This document shows, one piece after another, positions 45,981 to 54,966 of a stretch of 64,000 nt of DNA. The notes below the pieces were generated by a model. It ran no database searches. It saw nothing but the letters and a program-made list of their open reading frames with translations, and was not told the DNA's origin. Origin of the DNA: Prevotella sp. (GTDB lineage Bacteria; Bacteroidota; Bacteroidia; Bacteroidales; Bacteroidaceae); contig JAFTQG010000012.1 of NCBI GenBank assembly GCA_017462915.1, positions 1-64,000 of the forward strand, read 5' to 3'. Position 1 is the first letter of the stretch. Each line of letters opens with the position of its first letter. Made by a program: the position numbers and the translations under genes.

Positions 45981-48731
45981 GTGAAAAGAGTAATTACAAT
46001 CATTATGGTCATGCTCACAGTGAGTATCGCCATGCAGGGAGCTAACAGCCCGTCCTCCTTATTGATTAAAGGACGTGTTCTTGACGATAGCGGGAATCCT
46101 TTGCCCGGTGCGGTGGTGACGCTCGACGGCAAGACACGCTCGACAGTCACCGATGCCGACGGTTTCTATTCGTTTGCCAATCTTTCAAAAGGCAACCATG
46201 CGCTGAAAGTGGCGTATATAGGTTTTGCGCCATCGCAGAAAGTTGTGGCTGTAAAAGGCGGCGATGTCGTCCTCGACATCGTGATGAAAGACACGTCGCA
46301 GGAGCTGGGAGAGGTAGTCGTGGCAGGCGTTTTCTCCGGTCAGCAGAGAGCCATCAACATGCAGAAGAGCAATCTCAATGTCACCAATGTCGTATCGGCA
46401 GACCAGATAGGAAAGTTTCCCGACTCCAATATAGGTGACGCTCTGAAGCGCATAAGCGGAATAAATGTGCAGTACGACCAAGGCGAGGCACGCTTCGGAC
46501 AGGTACGCGGCACTCCCGCCGATTTCAGTTCTGTCACCGTCAACGGTTCGAGAATACCGTCGGCAGAGGGCGATATAAGAAACGTGCAGCTTGACCTCAT
46601 CCCCTCAGACATGATACAGACCATCGAGGTGAGCAAGACATTGATGCCTGACCAGGACGGAGACGCCATCGGAGGCTCCATAAACCTCGTCACCAAAAGT
46701 TCTCCGCAGCGCCTCACGCTTAACGCTGTGGCAGGCAGCGGCTATAACTGGGTAAGCCGAAAGGCACAGATGAACTTCGGGCTTACGGTAGGCAACCGCT
46801 TCTTTAACGACAGACTCGGATTCATGGCGGCGGCCTCATACAACTATGCGCCTGTAGGTTCTTACGATACAGAGTTTATCTGGGAGAAGGACGATGACGG
46901 CAAGGTATATCTCAGCGACTACCAGATGCGTCAGTATTATGTGACACGCGAGCGTCAGAGCTATTCACTGTCGCTTGACTGGAAGTTCGATGATTTCAAC
47001 AAGATATGGTTCAAGGGAATCTTCAATAACCGCAACGACTGGGAAAACCGTTACCGTCTCAATCTTAAGGACATAACTCCTGAAGGCACGGCAGACGTGA
47101 GAGTGCAGACCAAGGGCGGCTCTGGCGATGAGCGCAACGCGCGCCTGGAGCGTCAGCGCACCATGGACTTCACGTTCGGCGGCGAGAACCGCCTCGGCCC
47201 TGTAGGGCTTGACTGGAAGATAGGATACGCGAGAGCCTCGGAGGAGCGTCCTAACGAGAGATACATCGACTACCGCATGAAGAAGCAAAAGTTCTCGTTT
47301 GATCTCACCAATCCGCGTGAACCGTTTGCCACGGCAAAGGAAGGTTTCACGATGCTCCTCGACGATGACTTCTCCCTGAAGGAGTTAACACAGCAGCAGG
47401 AGACCATAAAGGAGCAGGATTTCAAGGTCGCCCTCGACTTCAACACCAAGCTGGGAGAGCGTTCAAAGCTCAAGTTCGGCTTCAAGTTTGTCAACAAGAC
47501 AAAGGACAAGGACATTGATTTCTACGAATATACTCCTCTCAACGAGAAGGCGTTCGACGCCGATGCCTTTGCCAATACCGTAAACCAGTCGACAGACAGG
47601 TTCATGCCGTCAGCAAAATACCAGACCGGCACGTTCATCACCAAGGAGTTTCTCGGAGCTCTGAACCTTGACGATGCGACGCTGTTCGACAAGAACCAGG
47701 TGGCAGAGGAGCTTGCCGGCAACTACAATGCCCGTGAGAATGTCACATCAGGGTATGTCCGTATCAACTCACGCCTGTCAGACAAGATAGAGTTCATGGG
47801 CGGTCTGCGTGTGGAAAATACAGACCTTAGATACACAGGCCGTGTCTATGACGACGAGAGCAACACGGTTGCCAACACCGACCCTGCCACATCAAGCTAT
47901 GTCAACCTGCTTCCGTCGCTGCTTTTCAAGATGGAGCCTGCCAAGGACCTCATCGTCCGTGCCGGATACAACCAGTCTCTGTCGCGTCCGAAATACTCTG
48001 CCATCGTGCCGGGCATGAACATCAAGCGCGGCGACAACGAGCTTGTGATAGGCAATCCCGGCCTGGAGGCCACCACATCGCACAATGTGGATCTGAGTGC
48101 GGAATACTACTGGAAATCCGTGGGTCTCGTCTCTGCCGGACTGTTCTATAAGCGCATCGAGGGCTTCATCGTAGACGAGGTGGCGTTCAACCGCGAATAT
48201 GACGGACATGTGTGGACGAAGCTCACCCAGCCAAAGAACGGCGGCAACGCCAATATCTTCGGAGCAGAGGTCTCATGGCAGCGCGATTTCGGATTCATCT
48301 CTCCTGCATGGAAGTGCGTAGGCCTTTACGGCACATATACATACACCCGTTCCCGTGTGACGGACTTCAACTTCGAGGGCCGCGAGAATGAGGAGGGACT
48401 GAGCCTGCCAGGCTCGCCGGAGCATACGGCAAACCTCTCTCTCTATTTCGAGAAGCACGGTATCTCTGCTCGCCTCTCGTTCAATTACGCCTCGTCGTTC
48501 ATAGACGAGATGGGACAGAGCAAGTTCTATGACCGTTACTACGACGCTGTGAAATACATGGACTTCAATATCGGCTACACTTTCGGCAAGAAGACGAAGA
48601 TTACCGTGTATGCAGACTGCACCAATCTGCTTAACCAGCCGCTCAGATACTATCAGGGAACGAAGGAACACACGATGCAGGCAGAGTATTACGGCGTGAA
48701 GGTCAACGGCGGCATAAAGCTGAATTTCTGA
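45981..48731 (+). CDS. TonB-dependent receptor with carboxypeptidase-like extension
   Basis: A 916-residue outer-membrane receptor. Signal peptide at 1-20, carboxypeptidase-regulatory-like domain at 28-105 (KGRVLDDSGNPLPGAVVTLDG), plug at about 120-245 (FPDSNIGDALKRISGINV ... QTIEVSKTLMPDQDGDAIGG), then the barrel to the terminal NF. The plug wording matches the TonB-Xanth-Caul subgroup. The neighbouring porin and the downstream phosphatase suggest a phosphorylated ligand. Confidence 0.9.
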   Translation: MKRVITIIMVMLTVSIAMQGANSPSSLLIKGRVLDDSGNPLPGAVVTLDGKTRSTVTDADGFYSFANLSKGNHALKVAYIGFAPSQKVVAVKGGDVVLDIVMKDTSQELGEVVVAGVFSGQQRAINMQKSNLNVTNVVSADQIGKFPDSNIGDALKRISGINVQYDQGEARFGQVRGTPADFSSVTVNGSRIPSAEGDIRNVQLDLIPSDMIQTIEVSKTLMPDQDGDAIGGSINLVTKSSPQRLTLNAVAGSGYNWVSRKAQMNFGLTVGNRFFNDRLGFMAAASYNYAPVGSYDTEFIWEKDDDGKVYLSDYQMRQYYVTRERQSYSLSLDWKFDDFNKIWFKGIFNNRNDWENRYRLNLKDITPEGTADVRVQTKGGSGDERNARLERQRTMDFTFGGENRLGPVGLDWKIGYARASEERPNERYIDYRMKKQKFSFDLTNPREPFATAKEGFTMLLDDDFSLKELTQQQETIKEQDFKVALDFNTKLGERSKLKFGFKFVNKTKDKDIDFYEYTPLNEKAFDADAFANTVNQSTDRFMPSAKYQTGTFITKEFLGALNLDDATLFDKNQVAEELAGNYNARENVTSGYVRINSRLSDKIEFMGGLRVENTDLRYTGRVYDDESNTVANTDPATSSYVNLLPSLLFKMEPAKDLIVRAGYNQSLSRPKYSAIVPGMNIKRGDNELVIGNPGLEATTSHNVDLSAEYYWKSVGLVSAGLFYKRIEGFIVDEVAFNREYDGHVWTKLTQPKNGGNANIFGAEVSWQRDFGFISPAWKCVGLYGTYTYTRSRVTDFNFEGRENEEGLSLPGSPEHTANLSLYFEKHGISARLSFNYASSFIDEMGQSKFYDRYYDAVKYMDFNIGYTFGKKTKITVYADCTNLLNQPLRYYQGTKEHTMQAEYYGVKVNGGIKLNF

Positions 48732-48802
48732 CGGCTTGCCTCTCTCTCCGTAATATAAATCCATAAAACAAGAAAATAATATCAATAAAGAAACAACAGA
48801 AT

Positions 48803-49738
48803 ATGATACGCAGATTATTAATCGTCTTGGCGGCTTTCGTCACCATTGCCGCAAACTCGCAGACAGCAACAGAATGGAAAGAGTGTGCAAAGGGCAATGT
48901 CCGCCTTATCGTGGCTAACGACCTGGGACGCAACGGATACTACGACCAGAAGCCGATAGCCTCACTTATGGGAGAGGTGGCCGACGGCATGGGTCCCGAT
49001 GCTGTCCTCGCCCTCGGCGACATACACCACTATGGCGGTGTCAGGAGCGTCTCCGACCCTCTGTGGATGACAAACTACGAGACGGTCTACACACATCCTG
49101 AACTCCTTGTCGACTGGATGCCGATATGCGGCAACCACGAGTACCGCGGCAATACGCAGGCGATGATAGACTACAGCGGTGTCTCGCGCCGGTGGAACAT
49201 GCCTGCCCGTTACTACACCCGTACATTCGAGAGCAAAGGCACGACGGTGAAGGTGGTGTTCATAGACACTACACCGCTGATAGACAAGTACCGCAATGAC
49301 GCGGAGCAGTATCCTGATGCGTGCAAGGAGGATATGGACAAGCAGTTGAAATGGCTCGACTCCGTCCTCTCGGCGGCGAAGGAAGACTGGGTGCTGGTAG
49401 CGGGACACCATCCTGTATATGCCGAAACGTCCAAGGCAGAGTACGAGCGTGCCGATATGCAGCGACGTGTAGACGCCGTCTTGCGCAGACACAAGGTAGA
49501 CATGTATCTGTGCGGACATATACACAATTTCCAGCATATCCGTGCCAAGGGAAGCGATATAGACTACATAGTCAACTCGTCTGCATCGCTGAGCCGCAAG
49601 GTAAAGCCTGTCGAGGGCACACAGTTCTGCAGCGGGGAGACTGGCTTCTCGTTGGTTACTGCCGACAAGAAGGCCTTGAACCTCTATATGATAAACAGGG
49701 ATGGCAAGGTGCTTCATACTGTGACGCGCAATAAATGA
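48803..49738 (+). CDS. Exported metallophosphoesterase (acid-phosphatase type)
   Basis: A 311-residue calcineurin-fold phosphatase with a signal peptide (1-19). Metal ligands are in order: VANDLGRNG, LGDIHHYGG, CGNHEYRGN, AGHHPVYAE and CGHIHNFQH. The layout resembles the purple/tartrate-resistant acid phosphatases (MPP_ACP5). It probably frees phosphate from organic esters in the periplasm. It sits 71 bp after the TonB receptor and should be its operon partner. Confidence 0.88.
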   Translation: MIRRLLIVLAAFVTIAANSQTATEWKECAKGNVRLIVANDLGRNGYYDQKPIASLMGEVADGMGPDAVLALGDIHHYGGVRSVSDPLWMTNYETVYTHPELLVDWMPICGNHEYRGNTQAMIDYSGVSRRWNMPARYYTRTFESKGTTVKVVFIDTTPLIDKYRNDAEQYPDACKEDMDKQLKWLDSVLSAAKEDWVLVAGHHPVYAETSKAEYERADMQRRVDAVLRRHKVDMYLCGHIHNFQHIRAKGSDIDYIVNSSASLSRKVKPVEGTQFCSGETGFSLVTADKKALNLYMINRDGKVLHTVTRNK

Positions 49739-49814
49739 TGTGGATATCCGTAACGGACATCGTCGGCGTGGAAGAAAGAGAATCAGATAACGTGTGATGG
49801 ACGCCTCGATGGAG

Positions 49815-49902
49815 GGTGACCTTTTGCTCGGCAAAGGGTCACCCTTGACCGTGTAAAAGGTCACCTTTCATCATGCGAAAGGTGACCTTCTGTAATGTGT
49901 TT
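49815..49902 (+). repeat. Family C repeat, copy 5 (four 22-bp units)
   Basis: Cores at 49815 (GGTGAC), 49837 and 49859 (GGTCAC) and 49881 (GGTGAC), strictly 22 bp apart, after the phosphatase gene. Confidence 0.9.
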
Positions 49903-50019
49903 CCCCTCGGCTCGGCATGTGAATAGCCAGGACAACCCTGACCTTAACCATAACCTTAACATGCAAAAACCGTGGATCGCATGGCCAAATGACCGTCCGC
50001 CCACGACGTGTGTTTATGC

Positions 50020-50072
50020 GTTTCACGCATGGCGAACGCACCACGGTACGTCCCTACAGTTATGGCGAGAAT
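50020..50072 (-). repeat. Dispersed repeat E, copy 2
   Basis: On the minus strand: CTCGCCATAACTGTAGGGACG, then GCGTGAAACGC further on. It is similar to 16869-16935. A short stretch at 49903-50019 has no support for a gene. Confidence 0.4.
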
Positions 50073-50111
50073 CCCTGTTCCGTATTCTTTCTTGGCTGTT
50101 GGAATATTGAA

Positions 50112-50206
50112 TACGGTTATGAGTTATGAGTTATAGAAGAGTAATATCCGCACAACCTCCTAACCGCCTAACCGTATAACCGTACAACCGTATAACCGCA
50201 AAATCA
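50112..50206. repeat. Family A octamer-arm repeat, copy A5
   Basis: It begins CGGTTATGAGTTATGAG, then an inverted core AGAAGAGTAATATCCGC. A right arm of CCTAACCG, CCTAACCG, TATAACCG, TACAACCG units follows. Confidence 0.7.
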
Positions 50207-50258
50207 TGGAAACCGTACAAAATTGAGGCATAGCGAATGGAAATTGAAAACTTTTGAT

Positions 50259-50266
50259 TAACTTTG
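50259..50266 (+). promoter_or_regulatory. -7 box of the MATE gene
   Basis: TAACTTTG, about 90 bp before the start codon. Confidence 0.45.
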
Positions 50267-50356
50267 CAGGCTGATTCTGCACGGCGTCGTGCGGTTTTTG
50301 CTTGTAAAGATCCGGGATGATGTTATTATTGACGTTATGGCTGGCGTTGATAGCAA

Positions 50357-51709
50357 ATGAAAAAACAATGGATTATGAAGAGATTTTTTGATATATACAA
50401 GGAGCATTACAAGGCTCTCGTACAACTTGGATTGCCTATCGTCATAGGACAGATAGGAGTGATAGTGCTCGGCTTTGCCGATACGCTGATGATAGGACAT
50501 CACAGCACGGCAGAGCTGGGTGCGGCGTCGTTTGTAAACAATGTGTTCACGCTTGCCATAATCTTCAGCACAGGATTCTCATACGGCCTGACACCCGTCG
50601 TGGGAGGCATGTACGGCACAGGACAATACACCTCTGCCGGACAGGCTCTGCGCAACAGCTTGGTTGCCAACAGTATAGTGGCACTGCTGATTACGGTGTG
50701 CATGACGGTGCTGTACATTAACATCGGGAATATCGGACAGCCCGAAGAACTGCTCCCGCTGATAAAGCCCTACTACCTTGCACTGCTTGCCTCGCTGGTG
50801 TTTGTGATGCTTTTCAACGGTTTCAAGCAGTTTACGGACGGCATTACCGACACGAAGACCGCGATGTGGATACTCCTTGGAGGCAATGTGCTGAATATCA
50901 TCGGCAACTGGATGCTGATATACGGCAAGGCAGGTCTGCCGGAGCTCGGTCTCTTGGGTGCCGGCATCAGCACTCTTGTATCACGTGTGGCGATGGTCGC
51001 GGTATTTGTTGCCGTCTTCATGCGTGGCTCCCGTTTCCGCCGTTATAAGGTGGGCTTCTTCCGTTTGGGAATGTCGCGTGCGCTTTTCGGCCGTCTGAAC
51101 GGTCTCGGCTGGCCTGTGGCGTTCCAGATGGGCATGGAGGCTTCGTCGTTCAGTCTCAGTGCCGTCATGATAGGATGGCTCGGCACGATAGCTCTTGCGT
51201 CGCATCAGGTGATGATAGTCATCTCGCAGTTCACGTTCATGATGTACTATGGTATGGGTGCCGCTGTGGCAGTGCGTGTCAGCAACTTCAACGGTCAGCA
51301 CGATATGCTCAATGTACGCCGCTCCGCCTATGCAGGTTTTCATCTTATGGTAGCGCTTGGAGTGGTGTTGTCGTCTGTCGTCTTCCTGCTCAGGGACAGT
51401 CTGGGCGGATGGTTTACCGACAGCCGTGAGGTGGCGGACACGGTGACATCGCTGATATTCCCGTTCCTCGTCTACCAGTTCGGCGACGGTCTGCAGATAA
51501 CTTTCGCCAATGCTCTGCGCGGCATCTCTGACGTGAAACTGATGATGCTTATAGCCTTTATAGCCTATTTCGTCATCTCCCTCCCCATGGGATATTTCTG
51601 CGGATTCGTTATGAACTGGGGCGTAGCAGGCGTATGGATGGCCTTCCCCTTCGGACTTACCAGTGCTGGCCTGATGCTTTGGGGACGGTTCCATTATATG
51701 ACAAAGTGA
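50357..51709 (+). CDS. MATE-family efflux transporter
   Basis: A 450-residue inner-membrane protein with twelve hydrophobic segments in two MatE halves (about 20-180 and 245-405). The first half has LPIVIGQIGVIVLGFADTLMIG and the second has PVAFQMGMEASSFSLSAVMIGWLG. It expels cationic compounds in exchange for Na+ or H+. An alternative start at 50375 (MKRFFDIYKEHY) is equally plausible. Its stop abuts a family A repeat shared with the convergent trp operon. Confidence 0.92.
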   Translation: MKKQWIMKRFFDIYKEHYKALVQLGLPIVIGQIGVIVLGFADTLMIGHHSTAELGAASFVNNVFTLAIIFSTGFSYGLTPVVGGMYGTGQYTSAGQALRNSLVANSIVALLITVCMTVLYINIGNIGQPEELLPLIKPYYLALLASLVFVMLFNGFKQFTDGITDTKTAMWILLGGNVLNIIGNWMLIYGKAGLPELGLLGAGISTLVSRVAMVAVFVAVFMRGSRFRRYKVGFFRLGMSRALFGRLNGLGWPVAFQMGMEASSFSLSAVMIGWLGTIALASHQVMIVISQFTFMMYYGMGAAVAVRVSNFNGQHDMLNVRRSAYAGFHLMVALGVVLSSVVFLLRDSLGGWFTDSREVADTVTSLIFPFLVYQFGDGLQITFANALRGISDVKLMMLIAFIAYFVISLPMGYFCGFVMNWGVAGVWMAFPFGLTSAGLMLWGRFHYMTK

Positions 51710-51710
51710 G

Positions 51711-51867
51711 GTATGCGGTTTTTCGGTTAGGCGGTTATACGATTATACGGTTATACGATTATACGGTTGTGCGGTTATACGGTTTTACGGATATTACTCT
51801 TCCTGTAACTATAAGCCAAGAACCAATATCCGCATAACCGCAAAACCGTATAACCGCAAAACCGAAA
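51711..51867. repeat. Family A octamer-arm repeat, copy A6
   Basis: The left arm has ten consecutive 8-bp units (ACGGTTAT, ACGATTAT, GCGGTTAT types), then the core ACGGATATTACTCTTCC, then a right arm CCGCATAA, CCGCAAAA, CCGTATAA, CCGCAAAA. It fills the gap between converging MATE and trpA genes and touches both stop codons. Confidence 0.9.
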
Positions 51868-51868
51868 A

Positions 51869-52645
51869 TCATTCCGCCAGAGCCACCATCAGCCTGTCAA
51901 GAGCTTCGTCGGCGTTACGGCTTTCGTTGAGCAGAGTCACGAACTTAGAGCCTATGATTGCTCCGGCAGAGTACATTTGCGCGCTCTCCAGTGTCTGCCT
52001 GTTGCTTATTCCGAAGCCGGTCATCAATGGGTTGCGCAGTCCCATGTCATTGATACGTCTGAAATATTCCAGCCGACTGTCGTCGAAAGACTGCTGTGCA
52101 CCTGTTGTGGCGGCAGATGACACCATATAAAGGAAGCCTTCCGTATTGCTGTCGATGAGGCGTATGCGCTCTTCGGATGTCTCTGGTGTTATGAGCATTA
52201 CTATCCTTATGCCGTATTTGTCGGCGACAGGCTTTATCTTTGCCATATAGTCGCTGAACGGCAGGTCAGGGATTATCGCTCCGCTTACTCCGCTGTCGGC
52301 ACATGCGCGGCAGAAATCCTCGATGCCGTACTGCATGATTACGTTAAGATAGCCCATGAGTATCACAGGTATGTCTATCTCGTCCTTTGCCTCCTTCAGC
52401 TGGTCGAATATCTTCTGCAGGGTCATGCCGTTTCTCAGGGCTTTTGTCGCGGCATCCTGTATCACGGGGCCGTCGGCCATAGGGTCGCTGAAAGGTATTC
52501 CCACTTCCACCATTGATATGCCGTGACGCTGCATTGCACGTATCACGTCGGCAGTGTCCTCTGCTGTAGGGCAGCCTGCACAGAAATACAGGGACAGGAG
52601 CTTCCTGTCTTTATTGTCTGCGAATAGTCGGTTGATTTTATTCAT
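51869..52645 (-). CDS. trpA: Tryptophan synthase alpha subunit
   Basis: A 258-residue TIM-barrel lyase that splits indole-3-glycerol phosphate and channels indole to TrpB. The catalytic Glu lies in MVEVGIPFSDPMADGP (about 45-60), which also carries the catalytic Asp. The phosphate loop is MTGFGISN. It is full length. It is the last gene of the operon, 18 bp after the trpC-trpF chimera. Its substrate would have to come from elsewhere, since IGP synthase is lost here. Confidence 0.95.
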   Translation of the reverse strand: MNKINRLFADNKDRKLLSLYFCAGCPTAEDTADVIRAMQRHGISMVEVGIPFSDPMADGPVIQDAATKALRNGMTLQKIFDQLKEAKDEIDIPVILMGYLNVIMQYGIEDFCRACADSGVSGAIIPDLPFSDYMAKIKPVADKYGIRIVMLITPETSEERIRLIDSNTEGFLYMVSSAATTGAQQSFDDSRLEYFRRINDMGLRNPLMTGFGISNRQTLESAQMYSAGAIIGSKFVTLLNESRNADEALDRLMVALAE

Positions 52646-52663
52646 TTTCGTGTGTTAAGTAAG

Positions 52664-53329
52664 TCACAAAATTATTTGTGCTTGGTTTTGTATATTCGTT
52701 TCGTCTGCTTTCTTCTGTAAGTCTGCCAGCTTACCTATGAATCTTCTCACGGCTTCGGCATCCTTGCAGGCAGGAGCGGTCTCGAACTTTGAGTTTATGT
52801 CTATGCCGAGCATCATCGGGTGGTGTATATGCATGACACGGCTGGCATCGTCAGAGCCTATCCCTCCGCTGAGAAGGAAAGGCCTGTTGCCGTCGTATGC
52901 GTTGATGATCGTCCAGTCGAACTGTCTTCCGCTGCCTCCTGATGTCTCGCATCTTGTGTCAAAAAGGAACAGGTCCACGCAGTCTTCATAGCGGCGGAAT
53001 GTCTGCATATCGTCTGCATTGCCTATGCTTATCGCTTTCATTATCTTGATGTCTTGGCGTACTTGCCTTGCGACAGAGCTGCGGAGCTCGCGTATCATGG
53101 CAGGACTCTCGTTGCCATGAAGCTGCAGTATGTCAAGGCGGTAGTCTATGGAGGTGCTGATGATGCCGCTTCCCTCCATTATCGCCTTGCTCATGGATGC
53201 TGTCGGTACTGTTTCTCCAAGAATCATGTCCTCCACCTGACGGCGGATGTCCTTTTCTGTCAGTATCTTCTTGAAGCGCTCCACTTCAGTACGCTTGTGG
53301 GCTGTTATCTCGTTCAATATATCTTTCAT
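52664..53329 (-). CDS. TrpC-TrpF in-frame chimera (both enzymes incomplete)
   Basis: A 221-residue protein. Residues 1-58 match the N-terminus of indole-3-glycerol phosphate synthase: MKDILNEITAHKRTEVE and SMSKAIMEGSGIIS. At exactly the point where TrpC would read EFKRRSPSKG, with its catalytic Glu and Lys, the sequence switches. Residues about 62-205 match the C-terminal two thirds of phosphoribosylanthranilate isomerase: DILQLHGNESP, LFDTR, GGSGRQFDW, FLLSGGIG and GIDINSKFETAPACKD. TrpF's N-terminal catalytic Cys (K-V-C-G) is missing. Neither activity should remain. About 0.8 kb appears deleted. Start, stop and spacing to trpD (9 bp) and trpA are normal. Confidence 0.85.
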   Translation of the reverse strand: MKDILNEITAHKRTEVERFKKILTEKDIRRQVEDMILGETVPTASMSKAIMEGSGIISTSIDYRLDILQLHGNESPAMIRELRSSVARQVRQDIKIMKAISIGNADDMQTFRRYEDCVDLFLFDTRCETSGGSGRQFDWTIINAYDGNRPFLLSGGIGSDDASRVMHIHHPMMLGIDINSKFETAPACKDAEAVRRFIGKLADLQKKADETNIQNQAQIIL

Positions 53330-53338
53330 GACACTTTC

Positions 53339-54337
53339 TTATGAGTTTATCTCTGCAAATCTTCTGAATGCGGCAAATGCCCTGCCGCTGTCTATTGACT
53401 CACGGGCGGCTTCCACGCAGTCTTCGATGCTCTTCCTGCCTTTCTCCATCACCTGTATGGCAAAGGCGGCATTAGCCATGACGACATCCTTCTGGGCTTT
53501 TGTGGCAGTGTTTGCCAGCACCTTGTCGAATATCTCCTTTGCCTCCATCTCGTCGGCGCCGGCCTTTAGCTCCTCGGGAGTGATTGTCTCCATGCCGAGC
53601 TCGGAAGGCTTGAATATGCGTTCGTAGTCGTTTGTGGTTACCTTGAAGTCGCCGGTGAGTGAAATCTCGTCATAGCCGTCCATGCTGTTCACTATGCCAT
53701 AGTCTATGCCTATCTTCTGATACACATTGCTGTAGAGGCGCATCTGGTCGAGGTTTGCCACGCCGAGCAGTTGGCATTGCGGTTTTGAGGGGTTGACAAG
53801 CGGACCGAGAAGGTTGAAGCATGTAGGGAACTGGAGTGCCTTGCGTATCGGGCCGACAAACTTCATGGCATGGGCAAAGAGCTGTGCATGCAGATATACT
53901 ATGCCTGCTTCGTTGAGGCTTCTGTTGAGGATGTCGGCGTCGGCAGTGAATCTTATGCCGTGGTTTGCCATTACATCTGAGGCTCCGCTGGTGCTTGTCG
54001 ACGCATAGTTGCCGTGTTTAGCCACCTTGTAGCCTGCACCGGCAATCACGAAACAGGCGGTGGTGGATATGTTGAACGTATTCTTGCGGTCGCCTCCTGT
54101 GCCCACCACATCTATGTATCTGTCGCAGTCAAGTATGGCAGGCACGCCCGTCTCCAGTATTCCGTCACGGAAACCTAACAGTTCGTCTACCGTAATGCCT
54201 CTCATCTGCAGCGCCGTGAGCAACGCCGTTATCTGTTCCTTGGCATATCGCTCCTGTGTTATGCCTATGAGGATGTCCTTTGTCTCCTCGCGTGTCAGTG
54301 CTTCTTGATTGAGCACTCTTTCCAGAATCTGTTTCAT
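53339..54337 (-). CDS. trpD: Anthranilate phosphoribosyltransferase
   Basis: A 332-residue enzyme joining PRPP to anthranilate. It is full length, with the N-terminal helical domain, KHGNYASTSTSGASDV and a C-terminal NAAFAIQV segment. The PRPP/Mg loop normally reads GTGGDGxxTxN; here it is GTGGDRKNTFN, an Arg in place of the second-loop Gly. That change could weaken PRPP binding or be tolerated; it may hint at relaxed selection. It follows the trpE-trpG chimera by 5 bp. Confidence 0.9.
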   Translation of the reverse strand: MKQILERVLNQEALTREETKDILIGITQERYAKEQITALLTALQMRGITVDELLGFRDGILETGVPAILDCDRYIDVVGTGGDRKNTFNISTTACFVIAGAGYKVAKHGNYASTSTSGASDVMANHGIRFTADADILNRSLNEAGIVYLHAQLFAHAMKFVGPIRKALQFPTCFNLLGPLVNPSKPQCQLLGVANLDQMRLYSNVYQKIGIDYGIVNSMDGYDEISLTGDFKVTTNDYERIFKPSELGMETITPEELKAGADEMEAKEIFDKVLANTATKAQKDVVMANAAFAIQVMEKGRKSIEDCVEAARESIDSGRAFAAFRRFAEINS

Positions 54338-54342
54338 GATTG

Positions 54343-54966
54343 TCAGTGTTTTATCCAGTTTTCCATCATTTCTCTGCCGTCAGTCGTCAGCACGCTCTCG
54401 GGATGAAACTGCAGTCCTCTTATGTCGAGTGTCCTGTGGCGCAGTGCCATGATATGCCCCTCGTCGCTTTCTGCCGTTATCTCCAGACAATCGGGCAGGT
54501 ATTCCCTGCTCACCACCCACGAATGATACCGTCCCATGGTAATGCGGCGCGGAAGTCCATTGAACATATAGTCATTGCCCAGCTGTGTCCCTTCTGTCGC
54601 AATGCCATGAAACACACGGTCGAGATTGGCAAGTCTGCCGCCGCAACACTCAGCCTTTTCGCCTTCGATGCTGATCCTTTCCGTCAGCGACCTTATGGCG
54701 TCGTGTACGTGGCAGTCATCATCTATGTCACGCTCCTCACGGGTGCTGTCGGGCAGTGTGATGATGGCTTTGCCGTGGTCTATCGCTACCTGTGCCATAG
54801 GACGCACGCAGATGAACGAACGGCTGTTGTTACGGTCGTGGTAGTCGCTGCTTTCCATCAGCACGCTCTGCGGATACATGTCGCGCAACCTCATGTATAC
54901 GCTCACAGGGGTATGCATGTCGGCAAGCATCGTCCTGGTTTTTGTGGTGTAGTTAAAAGTTTCCAT
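54343..54966 (-). CDS. TrpE-TrpG in-frame chimera (both subunits incomplete)
   Basis: A 207-residue protein. Residues 1-105 match the N-terminal regulatory part of anthranilate synthase component I (FNYTTKTRTMLADMHTPVSV, LRDMYPQSVLMESSDYH). The whole chorismate-binding catalytic domain (about 365 residues) is gone. From residue 109 it matches component II, the glutamine amidotransferase, beginning just after its nucleophile elbow: GGRLANLDRVFHG, GRYHSWVV, IMALRHR, LQFHPESVL. The His-Glu pair of the triad survives, but the Cys (GVCLG) is lost. The junction (near 54630-54660) lies in a GC-rich TGCGGCGGC stretch, which fits a short-homology deletion of about 1.3 kb. It overlaps trpB by 14 bp. 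Confidence 0.85.
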   Translation of the reverse strand: METFNYTTKTRTMLADMHTPVSVYMRLRDMYPQSVLMESSDYHDRNNSRSFICVRPMAQVAIDHGKAIITLPDSTREERDIDDDCHVHDAIRSLTERISIEGEKAECCGGRLANLDRVFHGIATEGTQLGNDYMFNGLPRRITMGRYHSWVVSREYLPDCLEITAESDEGHIMALRHRTLDIRGLQFHPESVLTTDGREMMENWIKH

